Program-made: the position numbers and the translations under genes
The notes under the pieces: generated by a model
Seen by the model: the letters and a program-made list of their open reading frames with translations, nothing else
Database searches by the model: none
What the model was told of the DNA's origin: nothing
Shown: positions 7,840 to 17,527 of the stretch, one piece after another
Layout of the letters: each line of letters opens with the position of its first letter
How positions within the stretch are numbered: the first letter of the stretch is position 1
Origin: Pseudomonas schmalbachii
GTDB lineage: Bacteria > Pseudomonadota > Gammaproteobacteria > Pseudomonadales > Pseudomonadaceae
Assembly: GCF_017589465.1 (NCBI RefSeq)
Contig: NZ_JAELYA010000008.1
Location: forward strand, 124,001 to 188,000
Direction: 5' to 3'
DNA length: 64,000 nucleotides

Positions 7840-8778
7840 CTAGGTGTAGTGAAGCATGAATACTGCTTGCTGTCGTTCAGTGTGCTCGGCAAGCAGTTCA
7901 GAATAAATCCGCAGATTTTGCCTTAGCTGGTCGTCCTGCGAATAGTCCTCGATTTCTAGCTTAAGACCAGTGGTAAGCGTATTGATGCCTATCATTCGAC
8001 CGTGAGAATGCCACCGATTGTTGTCACTGAGGTCCTTGGCAATTTGTTCAGCTCGGGCTTCTTTCTCCTGGAGGGTGACTGGTTGCCCTGGGTTGTTGGT
8101 GCGGTGAGCAGTCCAGTCCTTAAACTTGTACTTCACAAGCCATTGTTTTAGCAGGCTTACCGACAGGTCCCTCGCCTGTTCATAGCGGCGCAACGTGGCC
8201 AGGTCTAATCGCTGAAGCATCATGAACTCAGCGTCTGTCAGCTTCCCCTGCGCTGACTTCTCAATTAGTTCATTCACCTTGTCGATGTATCCCAAGGCTG
8301 GCACCAGTTGGCCATCGGAAAGGGGGACCTGAGGATCGATAGGGCCGAGCGACGAGGTGTAGTCCATGAATATCTTATCGCCGGACATGCAAAAAATAGT
8401 CCCAGCGGACATGGCTGCTGTTGGAACGACGAAGAACACTTCGCTGAAATGATGGCGAGTAACTTCGACCATCTTCTCGACCGCTTCGACTACCCCGCCA
8501 GGGGTGGCAAGGACAATACAGATCCTGCCATCCATCTGCTCAGGCGGTATCTCAATCTGAAGGGATGGGTTAGCTGCTTGCTGTGAAAGCAAGACGGCGC
8601 GGTTGGCTTTTACAGCTGACCGCTGATCCGCCACTGATTCGATCGCGGCCACGTAGGAGCTGAGCACCGCTGGGTGGATGGGGCCGCTATAAGCCAGCAC
8701 AGGGCATTGGAAATGAGAAGAAATCTGTTGGCGGTAGTGGGTAAGCGCCATAAGGATGTGATTGTCGAGACTCGGCAC
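7840..8778 (-). CDS. SDH_sah-type ClpP-fold serine protease-like protein
   Basis: The 312-residue protein looks like the serine dehydrogenase proteinase family (SDH_sah), related to SppA/ClpP folds. The oxyanion motif appears as IVLATPGGVVEAVEKMV and the likely nucleophile is Ser124 in PTAAMSAGTIFCMSGD, followed by the conserved SSLGPIDPQVP. No signal peptide is visible, so it should be cytoplasmic. The start is GTG at 8778, with AAGGAG seven bases upstream. Such proteins occur in accessory regions, some next to defence genes, but their substrates are mostly unknown. A bidirectional terminator-like hairpin lies about 200 bases upstream. Confidence 0.75.
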   Translation of the reverse strand: MPSLDNHILMALTHYRQQISSHFQCPVLAYSGPIHPAVLSSYVAAIESVADQRSAVKANRAVLLSQQAANPSLQIEIPPEQMDGRICIVLATPGGVVEAVEKMVEVTRHHFSEVFFVVPTAAMSAGTIFCMSGDKIFMDYTSSLGPIDPQVPLSDGQLVPALGYIDKVNELIEKSAQGKLTDAEFMMLQRLDLATLRRYEQARDLSVSLLKQWLVKYKFKDWTAHRTNNPGQPVTLQEKEARAEQIAKDLSDNNRWHSHGRMIGINTLTTGLKLEIEDYSQDDQLRQNLRIYSELLAEHTERQQAVFMLHYT

Positions 8779-8983
8779 TTCTGCTCCTTATTGGAATTGT
8801 GGGTGGATGGTAAATCGCCGTGCTCTCTCCACCAGAGCTAAGCCCAGCTCTCATCCATGGGCAAGTCGTCGTGGCTCTGGCCTGGTTCGGTAGATACTCA
8901 CCCAGTCAGCGTTCATCCACTGCCGCATCCCCGCCAACTTAACCGCCCGAGAAGGGGCAGTCCGTTCATGCACTGGAAACAAA

Positions 8984-9017
8984 AAAGCCCCGCCTGAGTG
9001 ATTCAGTGCGGGGCTTT
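8984..9017. terminator. Strong bidirectional terminator-like hairpin
   Basis: Ten-base-pair stem AAAGCCCCGC/GCGGGGCTTT with an inner CTGA/TCAG pairing, flanked by A-run on the left and TTTCTCTTT on the right. It can act in both directions. It separates the minus-strand small genes from the tRNA-like attachment remnant. Confidence 0.7.
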
Positions 9018-9095
9018 CTCTTTGCTCTTGCTGTCACCCTGCTGTCACGGCGATTTCGCCTGTCACGAGTAATTCAGCTAAGTGCTTGATTTTAC

Positions 9096-9142
9096 TGGCG
9101 CATCCGGCGGGATTCGAACCCACGACCCCCCTTCGGAGGGCA
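9096..9142 (-). tRNA. 3' half of a tRNA-Arg(CCG)-like gene, probable att site scar (partial)
   Basis: Read on the minus strand the segment gives an anticodon loop CTCCGAA (anticodon CCG), a variable region, a canonical T arm (GTGGG TTCGAAT CCCGC), acceptor strand CGGATGC, discriminator G and CCA. The D arm and 5' acceptor strand are missing. The anticodon stem does not pair well. A 3' half beginning near the anticodon is what tyrosine-recombinase islands leave when they integrate in a tRNA gene. The geometry places the inserted DNA to the right (higher coordinates) and the intact tRNA beyond it, which is not in this window. The Arg(CCG) identity is inferred from loop and T arm only. Confidence 0.6.
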
Positions 9143-9147
9143 ATGCG

Positions 9148-9673
9148 GTACAGGAATCTCAGTTGCCATGCAGAGATCAAAAATGCCGCTAAGTGCCATC
9201 CTGCAAGGGTTTCGTCTTGTGCCGCTCCCTGCAGTTTAAGGCCTATAGCGACACCTGAGGGTGGTTATTCGTGGCACAAAAAACGAAATCTGGGATGCCG
9301 GTTTTTGACTACTAGCCAAACCCAGGCTCGCCCTGCCGCCGTCTGACTGAACCTGAATTTCGACTATCGACCTACAGATGATCACCCTCACCCAGTACGC
9401 TCACTGGTGGGCCGTGGAAATTAACAGATCGATAAGACCTTGCGCTGCTCCGGTTCCATAGGAGCTTGGAATGACGACTGCAAGCGGCGCTGCGCCTGAG
9501 TTCAGCCAACTCCGTTTTGCTTCTCTGGGCTGTGTCGTTACAAACGTACAACCTAGGAATGCGCGGACCGAAAAAGTTAGTGAAGCTTTTCTGGTGCCAG
9601 GCTCTGCCCTCGCAGGAGACCATGGCAGAGCGGCAAGCGCCGAGATTCGTGGGCAGGAGGCTGGGCAGTCAGC
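9148..9673. other. Gene-poor stretch
   Basis: About 520 bases between the tRNA fragment and the AbrB-like gene. Short open frames exist on both strands but none has a convincing start, codon use or recognisable domain. No repeat or hairpin stands out. Probably decayed island-edge DNA. Confidence 0.5.
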
Positions 9674-9919
9674 TCAGTCGTCCTTGGCGTTCACCTCGGC
9701 GGAGACCTTGTCAAACGACTCCCAGTGGCCAACCAGCTCATCTACGCGATCGGGGATGCGCGGAGATTTGCTGAGCACCAGGCAACGGGTAGTGCCTACG
9801 TACTCTTCAAGCAGATAGAGCGTGTCCCCAATGTCGACGCCCATCTCCTGCAGAACGTCGTCGGGTAGGCGAATAGCACCGTCGCCGTCCCAGTCCTCAA
9901 TCACTACATGATTCCGCAT
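9674..9919 (-). CDS. AbrB/MazE-like DNA-binding protein (orphan antitoxin-like)
   Basis: The 81-residue protein has the swapped-hairpin SpoVT/AbrB pattern near its N-terminus (GDGAIRLPDDVLQEMGVDIGDTLYLLE, about residues 12-38). Proteins of this class are DNA-binding antitoxins or transition-state-type regulators. The C-terminal tail (PDRVDELVGHWESFDKVS) would be the usual toxin-binding part, but no toxin gene is adjacent on the minus strand: the next 500 bases on its 3' side are gene-poor. It may be a stand-alone regulator or the survivor of a broken toxin-antitoxin pair. Confidence 0.7.
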   Translation of the reverse strand: MRNHVVIEDWDGDGAIRLPDDVLQEMGVDIGDTLYLLEEYVGTTRCLVLSKSPRIPDRVDELVGHWESFDKVSAEVNAKDD

Positions 9920-10566
9920 CGTGACCCCAGGCAGCGGCTGAATGAAGTGTCCGCAGAGGGAGGCAACGGCGAGCCGATGCCAACGAAGTCCCGCGGCGCA
10001 GGTCGACAGAATAGCAAAAAGCTCTCGGGCTTAGAGCGTTGTAACGATGACACCCCTCACCTCCAGCCGCAGCTTCTGACATTTGAACTCGCTCCGGGCC
10101 TGCCAGCTACCATCGCCCTTAATGGGCAGAAAATCCCGCAATACCACCGGGGGAAATTAATATCCCCATGCCACATTCAGCTAATCCACCGGCAGGTCAT
10201 CGATAGGTCATCGAGACTTCGCTCTGTAGCCACCATGGCTGCACTGGATTACCGCAGAATGTCAGTGGCAGTCCTGCAAAAACCACTGAGCCGCCACATG
10301 CGCTCACTGGGACGCCTTCGCCGAATTAGCCAAATACACCCTCGTGACGGTAGATCCCTCCGCCAAATCGCCAATATCCAGTGCGCGAACCTGGAATAAG
10401 CCGCCAAACCTCGACTGGCCTGGCTTTTCGCACCAGCTCTATTCGGGCAAGACGCGAGCTCTGCTGGCTATCAAATGGGCCCATCCGCCAAAACAAATAC
10501 GTATCATGGGGCCACGACTTACTTCGGTAATCTCGTGCTCGGACTACCTTTGGAAAAGTGGCCGTC
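9920..10566. other. Non-coding stretch upstream of jetA
   Basis: Nearly 650 bases without a supported gene. A short direct repeat (AGGTCATCGA, twice around 10193-10212) is the only pattern noticed. The promoter of the jetABCD operon must lie here or in its 3' part, but no strong -35/-10 pair can be singled out by eye. Confidence 0.4.
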
Positions 10567-12066
10567 ATGGAAGAAAGCGCGCAACAGCGTTCAGAACGCT
10601 ATGTATCCACCCGCAGCCAGCACCCCGCGTGGCTTTTGCTCGCCTCACGTCGTGCTCCCCTTGTACTGGGTTGCCTGCAAGCGCTGTTCGAGCGGGCGCA
10701 CGATGGGATCCCCATGGAGGATGCGCTGCAAGCGCTGTCCGAAATGCTGGCTGCTTATGCCAGCCAGGAGCTTTACGAGATCGACCCGGATACAACGCAT
10801 CTCCAGGCCGGGCGTGAACTTCGTGAATGGATCAAGCGGCGTCTGGTCGTAGAGCGAGAGGGCCGCATCTACGCAACCGACGCGTTGGAGTCCGCCATCC
10901 AGTTCGTCGACTCGCTGGATAGTCGGATCATGACCTCCACGGCATCTCGCCTTTCGGTGGTCCAGCGCGAGATCGAAAACCTGGAAACGGGGCTGAACCC
11001 CAGCCCAACTGGTCGTATTGCCAGCCTGCGCCGCCGAATCCGGGATTTGGAACATGAGCTTGAGCAGGTAGAGGCTGGCCACGTCGTCGTGCTGGACGAA
11101 GCTCAGGCGATAGAGGGCATACGCGAGGTATATAATCTGGCCACCAGCCTGCGCGCAGACTTTCGACGAGTTGAAGACTCTTGGCGCGAGGCGGATCGCG
11201 CCCTTCGACACTCCATCATCAGCGAGCAGTCTCACCGTGGAGAAGTCGTTGATCGATTGCTGGACGGTCAAGATGCTCTACTCAACACACCGGAGGGGCG
11301 TGTGTTTGAAAGCTTCCAGCAGCAACTGAGGCAGTCCGCTGAGCTGGAGGTCATGCGTGAGCGCTTGCGCACCATCCTTCGTCATCCTGCGGTTCCAAAG
11401 GCGTTGAATCGTCCCCAGCAACGTGAGCTGCGTTGGTTGGCATTACGCCTGGTTCGGGAGTCGCAGGCTGTACTTCAGGCACGTGCCCGAAGCGAGCGTG
11501 ATGTACGTGGCTTCATGAAGACGGGCCTGGCCGCCGAGCATCATCGAGTCGGACAGTTACTCAACGATTTCTTCACCCTAGCGCTCAGCGTCGACTGGCA
11601 ACGCCAGGCCGTGCGGCGTAGCGCTGTCCGTTTGCCGCCGGTTGGCGTAGCCATTACCGGAGTCCCGGCAATCGAGCGTCTGCGTTTCAAGACTCTGGAT
11701 GACGATGACACGGGCGAGCTGGATCTGAGTTTGAAGCCTGCGGGGTTGGAACATATAGATGATGACTTCTGGGATGCTTTCGACGGGTTGGACCGTGAAG
11801 CGTTGATTCATGACACTCTGGCGGTGCTGCTGGAGCAGGGGCGACCTGTGAGTCTCGGGGAGCTTGCGTCTTTGCTTCCACCTGCTCACGACCTGGAAAC
11901 CTTTGCGCTCTGGTTAGCTATGGCGCGCGAGGCAGGTATTGAGGTGCTGACAGAGGAGCGTCAGATCGTGGATCTGTTTGACGAGGATGAGCAACGCTGG
12001 CGCTTCAACTTGCCTTATGTCGGACTCGACCACGAGGCACTCAAGGACATCGATTGGGAGTTGTGA
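10567..12066 (+). CDS. jetA: Wadjet type I protein JetA (DUF3375, kleisin-like)
   Basis: The 499-residue product matches the DUF3375 family, the kleisin-like subunit of the Wadjet SMC complex that senses and helps eliminate circular plasmids. It begins with the typical ARRAPLVLGCLQALF-like segment, has a long central helical/coiled-coil part (residues about 125-330, LSVVQREIENLETGL) and a C-terminal winged-helix-like region (LIHDTLAVLLEQGRPVSLGELASLLP). The ATG at 10567 is preferred; a GTG nine bases earlier (10558) is possible. The stop is two bases before the jetB start. Family function is known from Wadjet work; assignment rests on sequence pattern and perfect jetA-B-C-D order. Confidence 0.93.
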   Translation: MEESAQQRSERYVSTRSQHPAWLLLASRRAPLVLGCLQALFERAHDGIPMEDALQALSEMLAAYASQELYEIDPDTTHLQAGRELREWIKRRLVVEREGRIYATDALESAIQFVDSLDSRIMTSTASRLSVVQREIENLETGLNPSPTGRIASLRRRIRDLEHELEQVEAGHVVVLDEAQAIEGIREVYNLATSLRADFRRVEDSWREADRALRHSIISEQSHRGEVVDRLLDGQDALLNTPEGRVFESFQQQLRQSAELEVMRERLRTILRHPAVPKALNRPQQRELRWLALRLVRESQAVLQARARSERDVRGFMKTGLAAEHHRVGQLLNDFFTLALSVDWQRQAVRRSAVRLPPVGVAITGVPAIERLRFKTLDDDDTGELDLSLKPAGLEHIDDDFWDAFDGLDREALIHDTLAVLLEQGRPVSLGELASLLPPAHDLETFALWLAMAREAGIEVLTEERQIVDLFDEDEQRWRFNLPYVGLDHEALKDIDWEL

Positions 12067-12068
12067 GC

Positions 12069-12818
12069 ATGGCGGGGATCTTCGATCGCATTGCAGGCGC
12101 CTCTGGTGCCGACGAAACGGAGCTGACAGCAGAGCCCATGGCGTTGGATGACGGCATGGATGACGAACAACCTGTCATGAGCGCCGCTGTACAGGTCGAT
12201 GAGCGACGGACGCCGCAACGGGTACGTGAGACCGTACAGGAAATGCTCAAGTACGGGCTGCTGGAAGAGAGTCACAAGCCCAACCTGTATCGCTCAGCGC
12301 TTTCCAATATCGAGGCGGTCGACAGAATCCTGGAGCCGCTCGACCTTGCCATGGGGGTCGACGAGGTTCGGGGGCTGGTGTTTGTTACCGTTCGCCAGGG
12401 CGAGGTGGCCGAGCAGGATGACTGGTCGCACCCCCTCGTGCGTCGGCAAAGGCTGAATCTGGAGCAGTCTCTCCTGATAGCCATCCTGCGCCAGCAGTTC
12501 ATCGCCTACGAACAGGAAAGCGGTACGGGCGCCAGTCAGGCATCGGTAGCGGTCGATGAGCTGATTCCCCAATTGCAGGTTTACCTAGGCGAGCTGGGCA
12601 GTGAGGCGAAGGAGCGCAATCGCATCATCACGCTGCTGGATCAGCTCAAGGGGCATGGCCTGGTGTCGGCTCTGGACGCCCATGATCGCGTCATCATCCG
12701 TCCCATCATTACCCACTTGGCTAACCCGGAGAACCTGCAGGCACTCGTGGCATGGCTGCGAGAGCAGGTGGAGGGCGCGGCGACGCCGGCTGCCGATGGC
12801 GAGGAGGATATGGCATGA
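12069..12818 (+). CDS. jetB: Wadjet type I protein JetB (DUF4194, kite-like)
   Basis: The 249-residue protein fits DUF4194, the KITE-type winged-helix accessory subunit that binds the kleisin JetA near the SMC heads. Visible segments include VQEMLKYGLLEESHKPNLYR and HPLVRRQRLNLEQSLLIAILRQQF, followed by a C-terminal winged-helix-like stretch (NRIITLLDQLKGHGLVSALD). An acidic N-terminal tail of about 45 residues precedes the domain. It overlaps jetC by ATGA, implying translational coupling. Confidence 0.93.
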   Translation: MAGIFDRIAGASGADETELTAEPMALDDGMDDEQPVMSAAVQVDERRTPQRVRETVQEMLKYGLLEESHKPNLYRSALSNIEAVDRILEPLDLAMGVDEVRGLVFVTVRQGEVAEQDDWSHPLVRRQRLNLEQSLLIAILRQQFIAYEQESGTGASQASVAVDELIPQLQVYLGELGSEAKERNRIITLLDQLKGHGLVSALDAHDRVIIRPIITHLANPENLQALVAWLREQVEGAATPAADGEEDMA

Positions 12819-15800
12819 AGCAGGCACTCCTCTGGCGTGACAGCGAGACCTTCATTCTCACCAGCATCGAGCTCTATAACTGGGGCGGCTTTCAGGGCTA
12901 TCACCGTGCCGAGATCGACCCCTCCGGTACCGCCGTGATCGGCCCGACGGGGAGCGGTAAAACGACGCTGGTGGACGCTCTGATGACCTTGCTGTGCGCC
13001 AATCCGCGCTACAACCTGGCATCCACGGGCGGGCACGAAAGCGACCGCGATCTGGTGTCCTATGTACGCGGCGTCACCGGCCCCGGGGACGGAGGTGTAG
13101 AGCAATCTCATATCGCGCGCCAGGGTAAGACGGTCACCGCCATTGCCGCCACGCTCGAGCGTGACGGTGCGCAGGTTCGACTGGGCGCCGTGCTCTGGTT
13201 CGAGGGCACCAGCTCCTCGGCGTCCGATCTGAAAAAACTTTGGCTGTTAAGCGAGTCCCCTGAGCAGAGGCTGGAGCATTGGCTCAGCCAGCATCACGCA
13301 GGCGGCATGCGGGCTCTGCGTCAGATGGAGAAGGATGGTACGGGGATCTGGCCGTATCCCAGCAAGAAAGCCTTCCTGGCCAGGCTGAGGGATTACTTCG
13401 AGGTCGGTGAAAACGCTTTCACCTTGCTCAACCGCGCTGCCGGCCTGAAGCAGCTCAATAGCATTGACGAGATCTTTCGTGAGTTGGTGCTGGATGACCG
13501 CTCCACCTTCGAGCGGGCTGCCGAGGTCGCCAGCAGCTTCGATGATCTAACCGACATCCACCGAGAACTGGAAACCGCTAGAAAGCAGCAGCGCTCGTTG
13601 CAACCTGTCGCCGATGGCTGGGAACGTTATAGGGCCTTGCAAGAACAGTTGCAGGATAAACAAACGCTCGAAGGCATCCTCCCGGTCTGGTTCGCCGAGC
13701 AGGGGTATCGCCTGTGGTTGGCTGAAACCAACAGGCTTGAGAAGGAGCACAAACAGGCCGAACTGGATCAGGCGCAATGCAGGAGTCAGCTTGAGATCCA
13801 GAAGGGCGTGGTCGATCAACATCGTCAGCGCTACCTGCGAGTAGGGGGCGCAGGGATAGACCAATTACGCGGGCGCATCGCTGATTGGGTCAGGGAGTGC
13901 GATAGGCGGCGCCTGAAAGCCGAGCAATACCAACGCTTGGCCAAGGGGCTTGGACTCGCGGATGAGTTATCGGCCGCTGCGCTCGAAGAAAATCAGCAGC
14001 AGATCGCGGCACGCCTGGAAATACTGGCACAGCAAACTACAGACGCGCGCCAGAAAGCGTTCGACGCAGGTCTCGTCCAGCAAGAGCTCAATGGCCGCCT
14101 GCAGAGCTTACAGCAGGAGCGTGCTGAGGTTGAGAGACGGCCAGGCTCGAACCTGCCCGGGAATTTTCATGCTTTTCGAAGCGATCTGGCACAGGCGCTT
14201 GGTGTCGATGAGTCGGCCCTGCCTTTCGTTGCCGAACTGGTGCAGGTCAAGCCCGAGGAGCTGGCCTGGCGGGGTGCCATCGAACGGGCAATCGGTAGCC
14301 ACCGGCTGCGTATCCTAGTGCCGCAGGGTTCATCCCAGGCCGCACTGCGTTGGGTGAACCAACGGCACAACCGCTTGCATGTGCGCTTGTTGGAGGTCAA
14401 GGAGCCGTCGTCGCGCCCTGTGTTCTTCGACGATGGTTTTACCCGCAAACTGACCTTCAAGGAGCATCCGTACCGAGAAGCTGTGAAGGCTCTACTGGCG
14501 GATAATGACCGCCACTGCGTCGAAAGCCCGGAGCAATTGCGTCATACCCCTTACGCCATGACAGCTCAGGGGCTGATGTCGGGCAAAGAACGCTTCTTCG
14601 ACAAGCAGGATCAGAAGCGCCTGGATGAAGACTGGCTGACCGGCTTCGACAACCGCGATCGTCTGGCCTTCCTGACTGAGCATATTCGCGAGGTCAATGA
14701 ACAGCTCGTGCCCGCCAAGCTGGCCCTGGATGCTGCCCAGGGCGATGTCGGTCAGTTGGAGAGTCAAGCTTCGCTGCTGCAACGCGTCGAAGAACTACAG
14801 TTCGAGGAGATTGATCGGCCGGGCGCCGAGCGTCAGCTGCAGTCGCTGCGTACTCAGCTGGACACCCTGACCCGTCCCGATTCTGACCTTGCTGTGATCA
14901 AGGCCGAGCTGGATCAAGCCGAGGCCCTGCGGGAGTCTCTGGACCAACAGCTGCAACGACTGATCGAGCAGTGTGTGCAGTTGAAAACTCAGTTTGACCA
15001 GGCCGCATCCGCTACCCGTAAGGCCTATCGCGGCGCCGAAAAGGGGCTGAGCGATACACAGCGTGAACTGGCGCAAGCGCATTTCCCGACCCTGACCGCG
15101 GATGACCTCGGCGATATTGACGAGCTGGAGCGCAAGCATACGCGTGAGCTTCAAGGGCAACTCAAAACGCTCGGCGAGAAACTGGGCGACCAGAAAACAG
15201 AGCTTGCCAAACGTATGTCCGACGCCCTGAAAGCAGACACCGGTGCGCTTGCAGAGGTCGGGCGAGAACTGGTGGATGTACCCAGGTATCTGGAGCGTCT
15301 CCGTGTGCTGACCGAGGAAGCCCTGCCCGAGAAACTCAAGCGCTTCCTGGAATACCTCAATCGCTCCTCGGATGACGGCGTCACCCAACTGCTCAGCTAT
15401 ATCGACCATGAAGTCTCGATGATCGAGGAGCGCCTGGATGACCTGAACAGTACGATGCAGCGTGTCGACTTTCAGCCCGGACGCTATCTACGCCTGGTTG
15501 CAGGCAAGGTCATCCATGAAAGCCTGCGCACCCTGCAGCGCGCCCAGCGCCAACTGAACTCGGCGCGTTTCATCGATGATGAAGGCGAGAGCCATTACAA
15601 GGCATTGCAGGAGCTCGTTGGGCTGCTCAAGGACGCCTGCGAACACAGCAGGAATCAGGGGGCCAAGGCGCTTCTGGATCCGCGCTTCCGCCTGGAGTTC
15701 GCGGTATCGGTGATCGATCGAGAAAGCAGGAATGTCATCGAGACCCGAACAGGCTCTCAGGGCGGTAGCGGTGGCGAGAAGGAGATCATCGCCTCCTACG

Positions 15801-16120
15801 TGCTGACCGCTTCCCTCAGCTATGCGCTCTGTCCCGACGGCAGCAGCCGGCCGTTGTTCGGCACCATCGTTCTCGACGAGGCGTTTTCGCGCAGCTCCCA
15901 TGCGGTTGCCGGTCGGATCATCGCGGCGTTGAGGGAATTCGGCCTGCACGCTGTCTTCATCACGCCCAACAAGGAAATGCGCCTGTTACGCCACCACACG
16001 CGTTCGGCAGTCGTCGTTCATCGGCGCGGCCTGGAATCCAGTCTGGTTTCCCTGAGCTGGGAAGCTTTGGATGAGCATCATCAACAGCGCATCAAGGCCA
16101 TGCATGAAATCGCCCACTGA
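12815..16120 (+). CDS. jetC: Wadjet type I SMC-like ATPase JetC
   Basis: The motor of the complex, 1101 residues, with ABC/SMC architecture. Walker A GPTGSGKTT lies at residues 43-51, long coiled coils (about 240-460 and 620-860) surround a hinge-like region (about 480-600), and the C-terminal head has the signature QGGSGGEKEI near 985 and Walker B TIVLDEAFSRSS near 1018. The MukB-like extruding ATPase drives DNA loop extrusion that lets JetD cut small circular DNA. ATG at 12815 overlaps the jetB stop. Residues about 112-271 are duplicated at the DNA level as the orphan fragment at 6591-7071. Confidence 0.95.
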   Translation: MKQALLWRDSETFILTSIELYNWGGFQGYHRAEIDPSGTAVIGPTGSGKTTLVDALMTLLCANPRYNLASTGGHESDRDLVSYVRGVTGPGDGGVEQSHIARQGKTVTAIAATLERDGAQVRLGAVLWFEGTSSSASDLKKLWLLSESPEQRLEHWLSQHHAGGMRALRQMEKDGTGIWPYPSKKAFLARLRDYFEVGENAFTLLNRAAGLKQLNSIDEIFRELVLDDRSTFERAAEVASSFDDLTDIHRELETARKQQRSLQPVADGWERYRALQEQLQDKQTLEGILPVWFAEQGYRLWLAETNRLEKEHKQAELDQAQCRSQLEIQKGVVDQHRQRYLRVGGAGIDQLRGRIADWVRECDRRRLKAEQYQRLAKGLGLADELSAAALEENQQQIAARLEILAQQTTDARQKAFDAGLVQQELNGRLQSLQQERAEVERRPGSNLPGNFHAFRSDLAQALGVDESALPFVAELVQVKPEELAWRGAIERAIGSHRLRILVPQGSSQAALRWVNQRHNRLHVRLLEVKEPSSRPVFFDDGFTRKLTFKEHPYREAVKALLADNDRHCVESPEQLRHTPYAMTAQGLMSGKERFFDKQDQKRLDEDWLTGFDNRDRLAFLTEHIREVNEQLVPAKLALDAAQGDVGQLESQASLLQRVEELQFEEIDRPGAERQLQSLRTQLDTLTRPDSDLAVIKAELDQAEALRESLDQQLQRLIEQCVQLKTQFDQAASATRKAYRGAEKGLSDTQRELAQAHFPTLTADDLGDIDELERKHTRELQGQLKTLGEKLGDQKTELAKRMSDALKADTGALAEVGRELVDVPRYLERLRVLTEEALPEKLKRFLEYLNRSSDDGVTQLLSYIDHEVSMIEERLDDLNSTMQRVDFQPGRYLRLVAGKVIHESLRTLQRAQRQLNSARFIDDEGESHYKALQELVGLLKDACEHSRNQGAKALLDPRFRLEFAVSVIDRESRNVIETRTGSQGGSGGEKEIIASYVLTASLSYALCPDGSSRPLFGTIVLDEAFSRSSHAVAGRIIAALREFGLHAVFITPNKEMRLLRHHTRSAVVVHRRGLESSLVSLSWEALDEHHQQRIKAMHEIAH

Positions 16121-17297
16121 CATAGGTTGCAGCTTGGCTAGGCAATGGCAGCGTTCCAGTGTTCGCTTGGACCGCTTGCTCAATCCCGCTAGCTGGCCGC
16201 AACGCCTCAACATCGGTAAGCCTTCGGCACGACTATTCACTGACAACATCCAGGCGGTGCTCCGGCATGTGGAAAACTGGCGGAGCGTGAAAGTGGGTAA
16301 GGTCGACTGGGAACCCGTCAGCTACCGAGCAGGGTTGGCCCCAATTTCCTTGCCAATGCGCTGGCACTTGCGCAGTCCCTCCGAATGGATTGCCGCAACC
16401 GATGATCCAGCGGTCAGCCAGGAATACGCTCAACTCGAGTATCTGGTCGAGCAGGTAGATAGTTCCTTTCATGCTCTGCTGGTGGCGCAACGGAGCTTGT
16501 GGCTGACGAAGCCATCTGAAGAAGTCGTCGCCACGGCGCAGCTCGCCACTCAATTATCTCCGGGCTGTGCTCAAGGCCGCCCATTGCGCCTGCTTGCAGA
16601 GCACGGAGTCGACACCAAGTTTTTCGAGCGAAACGCTATCTTGCTGACGAAACTCCTCGATGAGCGCTTCGAAGGCGCGGCGTCCGAACAAGGTCTGACG
16701 ACTTTTCTGGATGCCTTTGAAGAAACCAGTCATTGGGTTCTAGTCGTTCCTCTTCAGCCTGAGCTGCTGCCCTTCAAGCGGATCAGGCTCACGACTTCGG
16801 AACTGGCCGAAACCCCACTTCCCGGTTCGCGATTGCTCGTGGTGGAAAATGAGCAATGTGTTCACTTGCTACCCGAAACGCTGCCGGACACCCTCGCTGT
16901 TCTGGGCGCAGGGCTCGATTTGCAGTGGTTGGCGTCTGCGCATCTAGCCGGGAAACAGATCGCTTACTGGGGCGACATGGATACTTGGGGCTTACTGATG
17001 CTGGCGCGAGCGAGACTCCATCAACCTGCAGTCGAAGCACTGCTAATGGAACGGGAGCTGTTTGACCAGCACTCAGTGGGAAGCGCGGTCGTCGAGCCAA
17101 CTAAAGCTCAGGAATTGGCTCCCCAAGGATTGATGACTGACGAGGCTGATTTCTATCGGTATCTCCTTACGCAGGAACGGGGACGCCTTGAGCAGGAGTA
17201 TCTGCCACGCATGCAGGTCGAACTGGCCATTAGTAAATGGTTCGGAGAGTCGGTAGTGCCGGCTCATCCTGAGCGAACGGCTTGGCTGCATGACTGA
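16104..17297 (+). CDS. jetD: Wadjet type I nuclease JetD (DUF3322/DUF2220)
   Basis: The 397-residue protein has an N-terminal DUF3322-type arm and a C-terminal Toprim-like nuclease domain (DUF2220). The Toprim acidic residues are visible: the glutamate in LLVVENEQCVHLLP and the DxD in AYWGDMDTWGLLMLARAR. JetD is related to topoisomerase VI/Spo11 and makes the cut that linearises plasmids. The ATG at 16104 is chosen over 16071 because MKSPTDIGCSLARQW resembles the family N-terminus; it overlaps the jetC end by 17 bases. The operon ends convergent to the pPIWI-RE genes, with 230 bases between. Confidence 0.93.
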   Translation: MKSPTDIGCSLARQWQRSSVRLDRLLNPASWPQRLNIGKPSARLFTDNIQAVLRHVENWRSVKVGKVDWEPVSYRAGLAPISLPMRWHLRSPSEWIAATDDPAVSQEYAQLEYLVEQVDSSFHALLVAQRSLWLTKPSEEVVATAQLATQLSPGCAQGRPLRLLAEHGVDTKFFERNAILLTKLLDERFEGAASEQGLTTFLDAFEETSHWVLVVPLQPELLPFKRIRLTTSELAETPLPGSRLLVVENEQCVHLLPETLPDTLAVLGAGLDLQWLASAHLAGKQIAYWGDMDTWGLLMLARARLHQPAVEALLMERELFDQHSVGSAVVEPTKAQELAPQGLMTDEADFYRYLLTQERGRLEQEYLPRMQVELAISKWFGESVVPAHPERTAWLHD

Positions 17298-17527
17298 CAG
17301 ATGACGGCGAGGTGCAGCAACTTGGCGAGCGCGTGGGCATGTTGCATGCAACGCTCCTACAAGAAACCTCGTAATTCCACCGAGCGGCTGAAAAATCCCC
17401 CGTCACATCTAGTGGACAGAGCAGGACGTTAATGAAGTGCTAGTAGCCGGCATTGACAGCAGATACCTCCTTGCCCACCCGATGCCAATGCCGGGAACTC
17501 TGCAGCAAACGTGTACAGCAGCCCCTC

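Noticed and set aside
9372-9623. Minus-strand frame of 83 codons near the tRNA fragment
   Set aside because: No ribosome site, unusual composition (many Ser, Arg, Cys) and no family resemblance.
10326-10568. Minus-strand frame of 80 codons divergent from jetA
   Set aside because: It overlaps the expected jet promoter region and has no recognisable domain; too weak to list as a gene.
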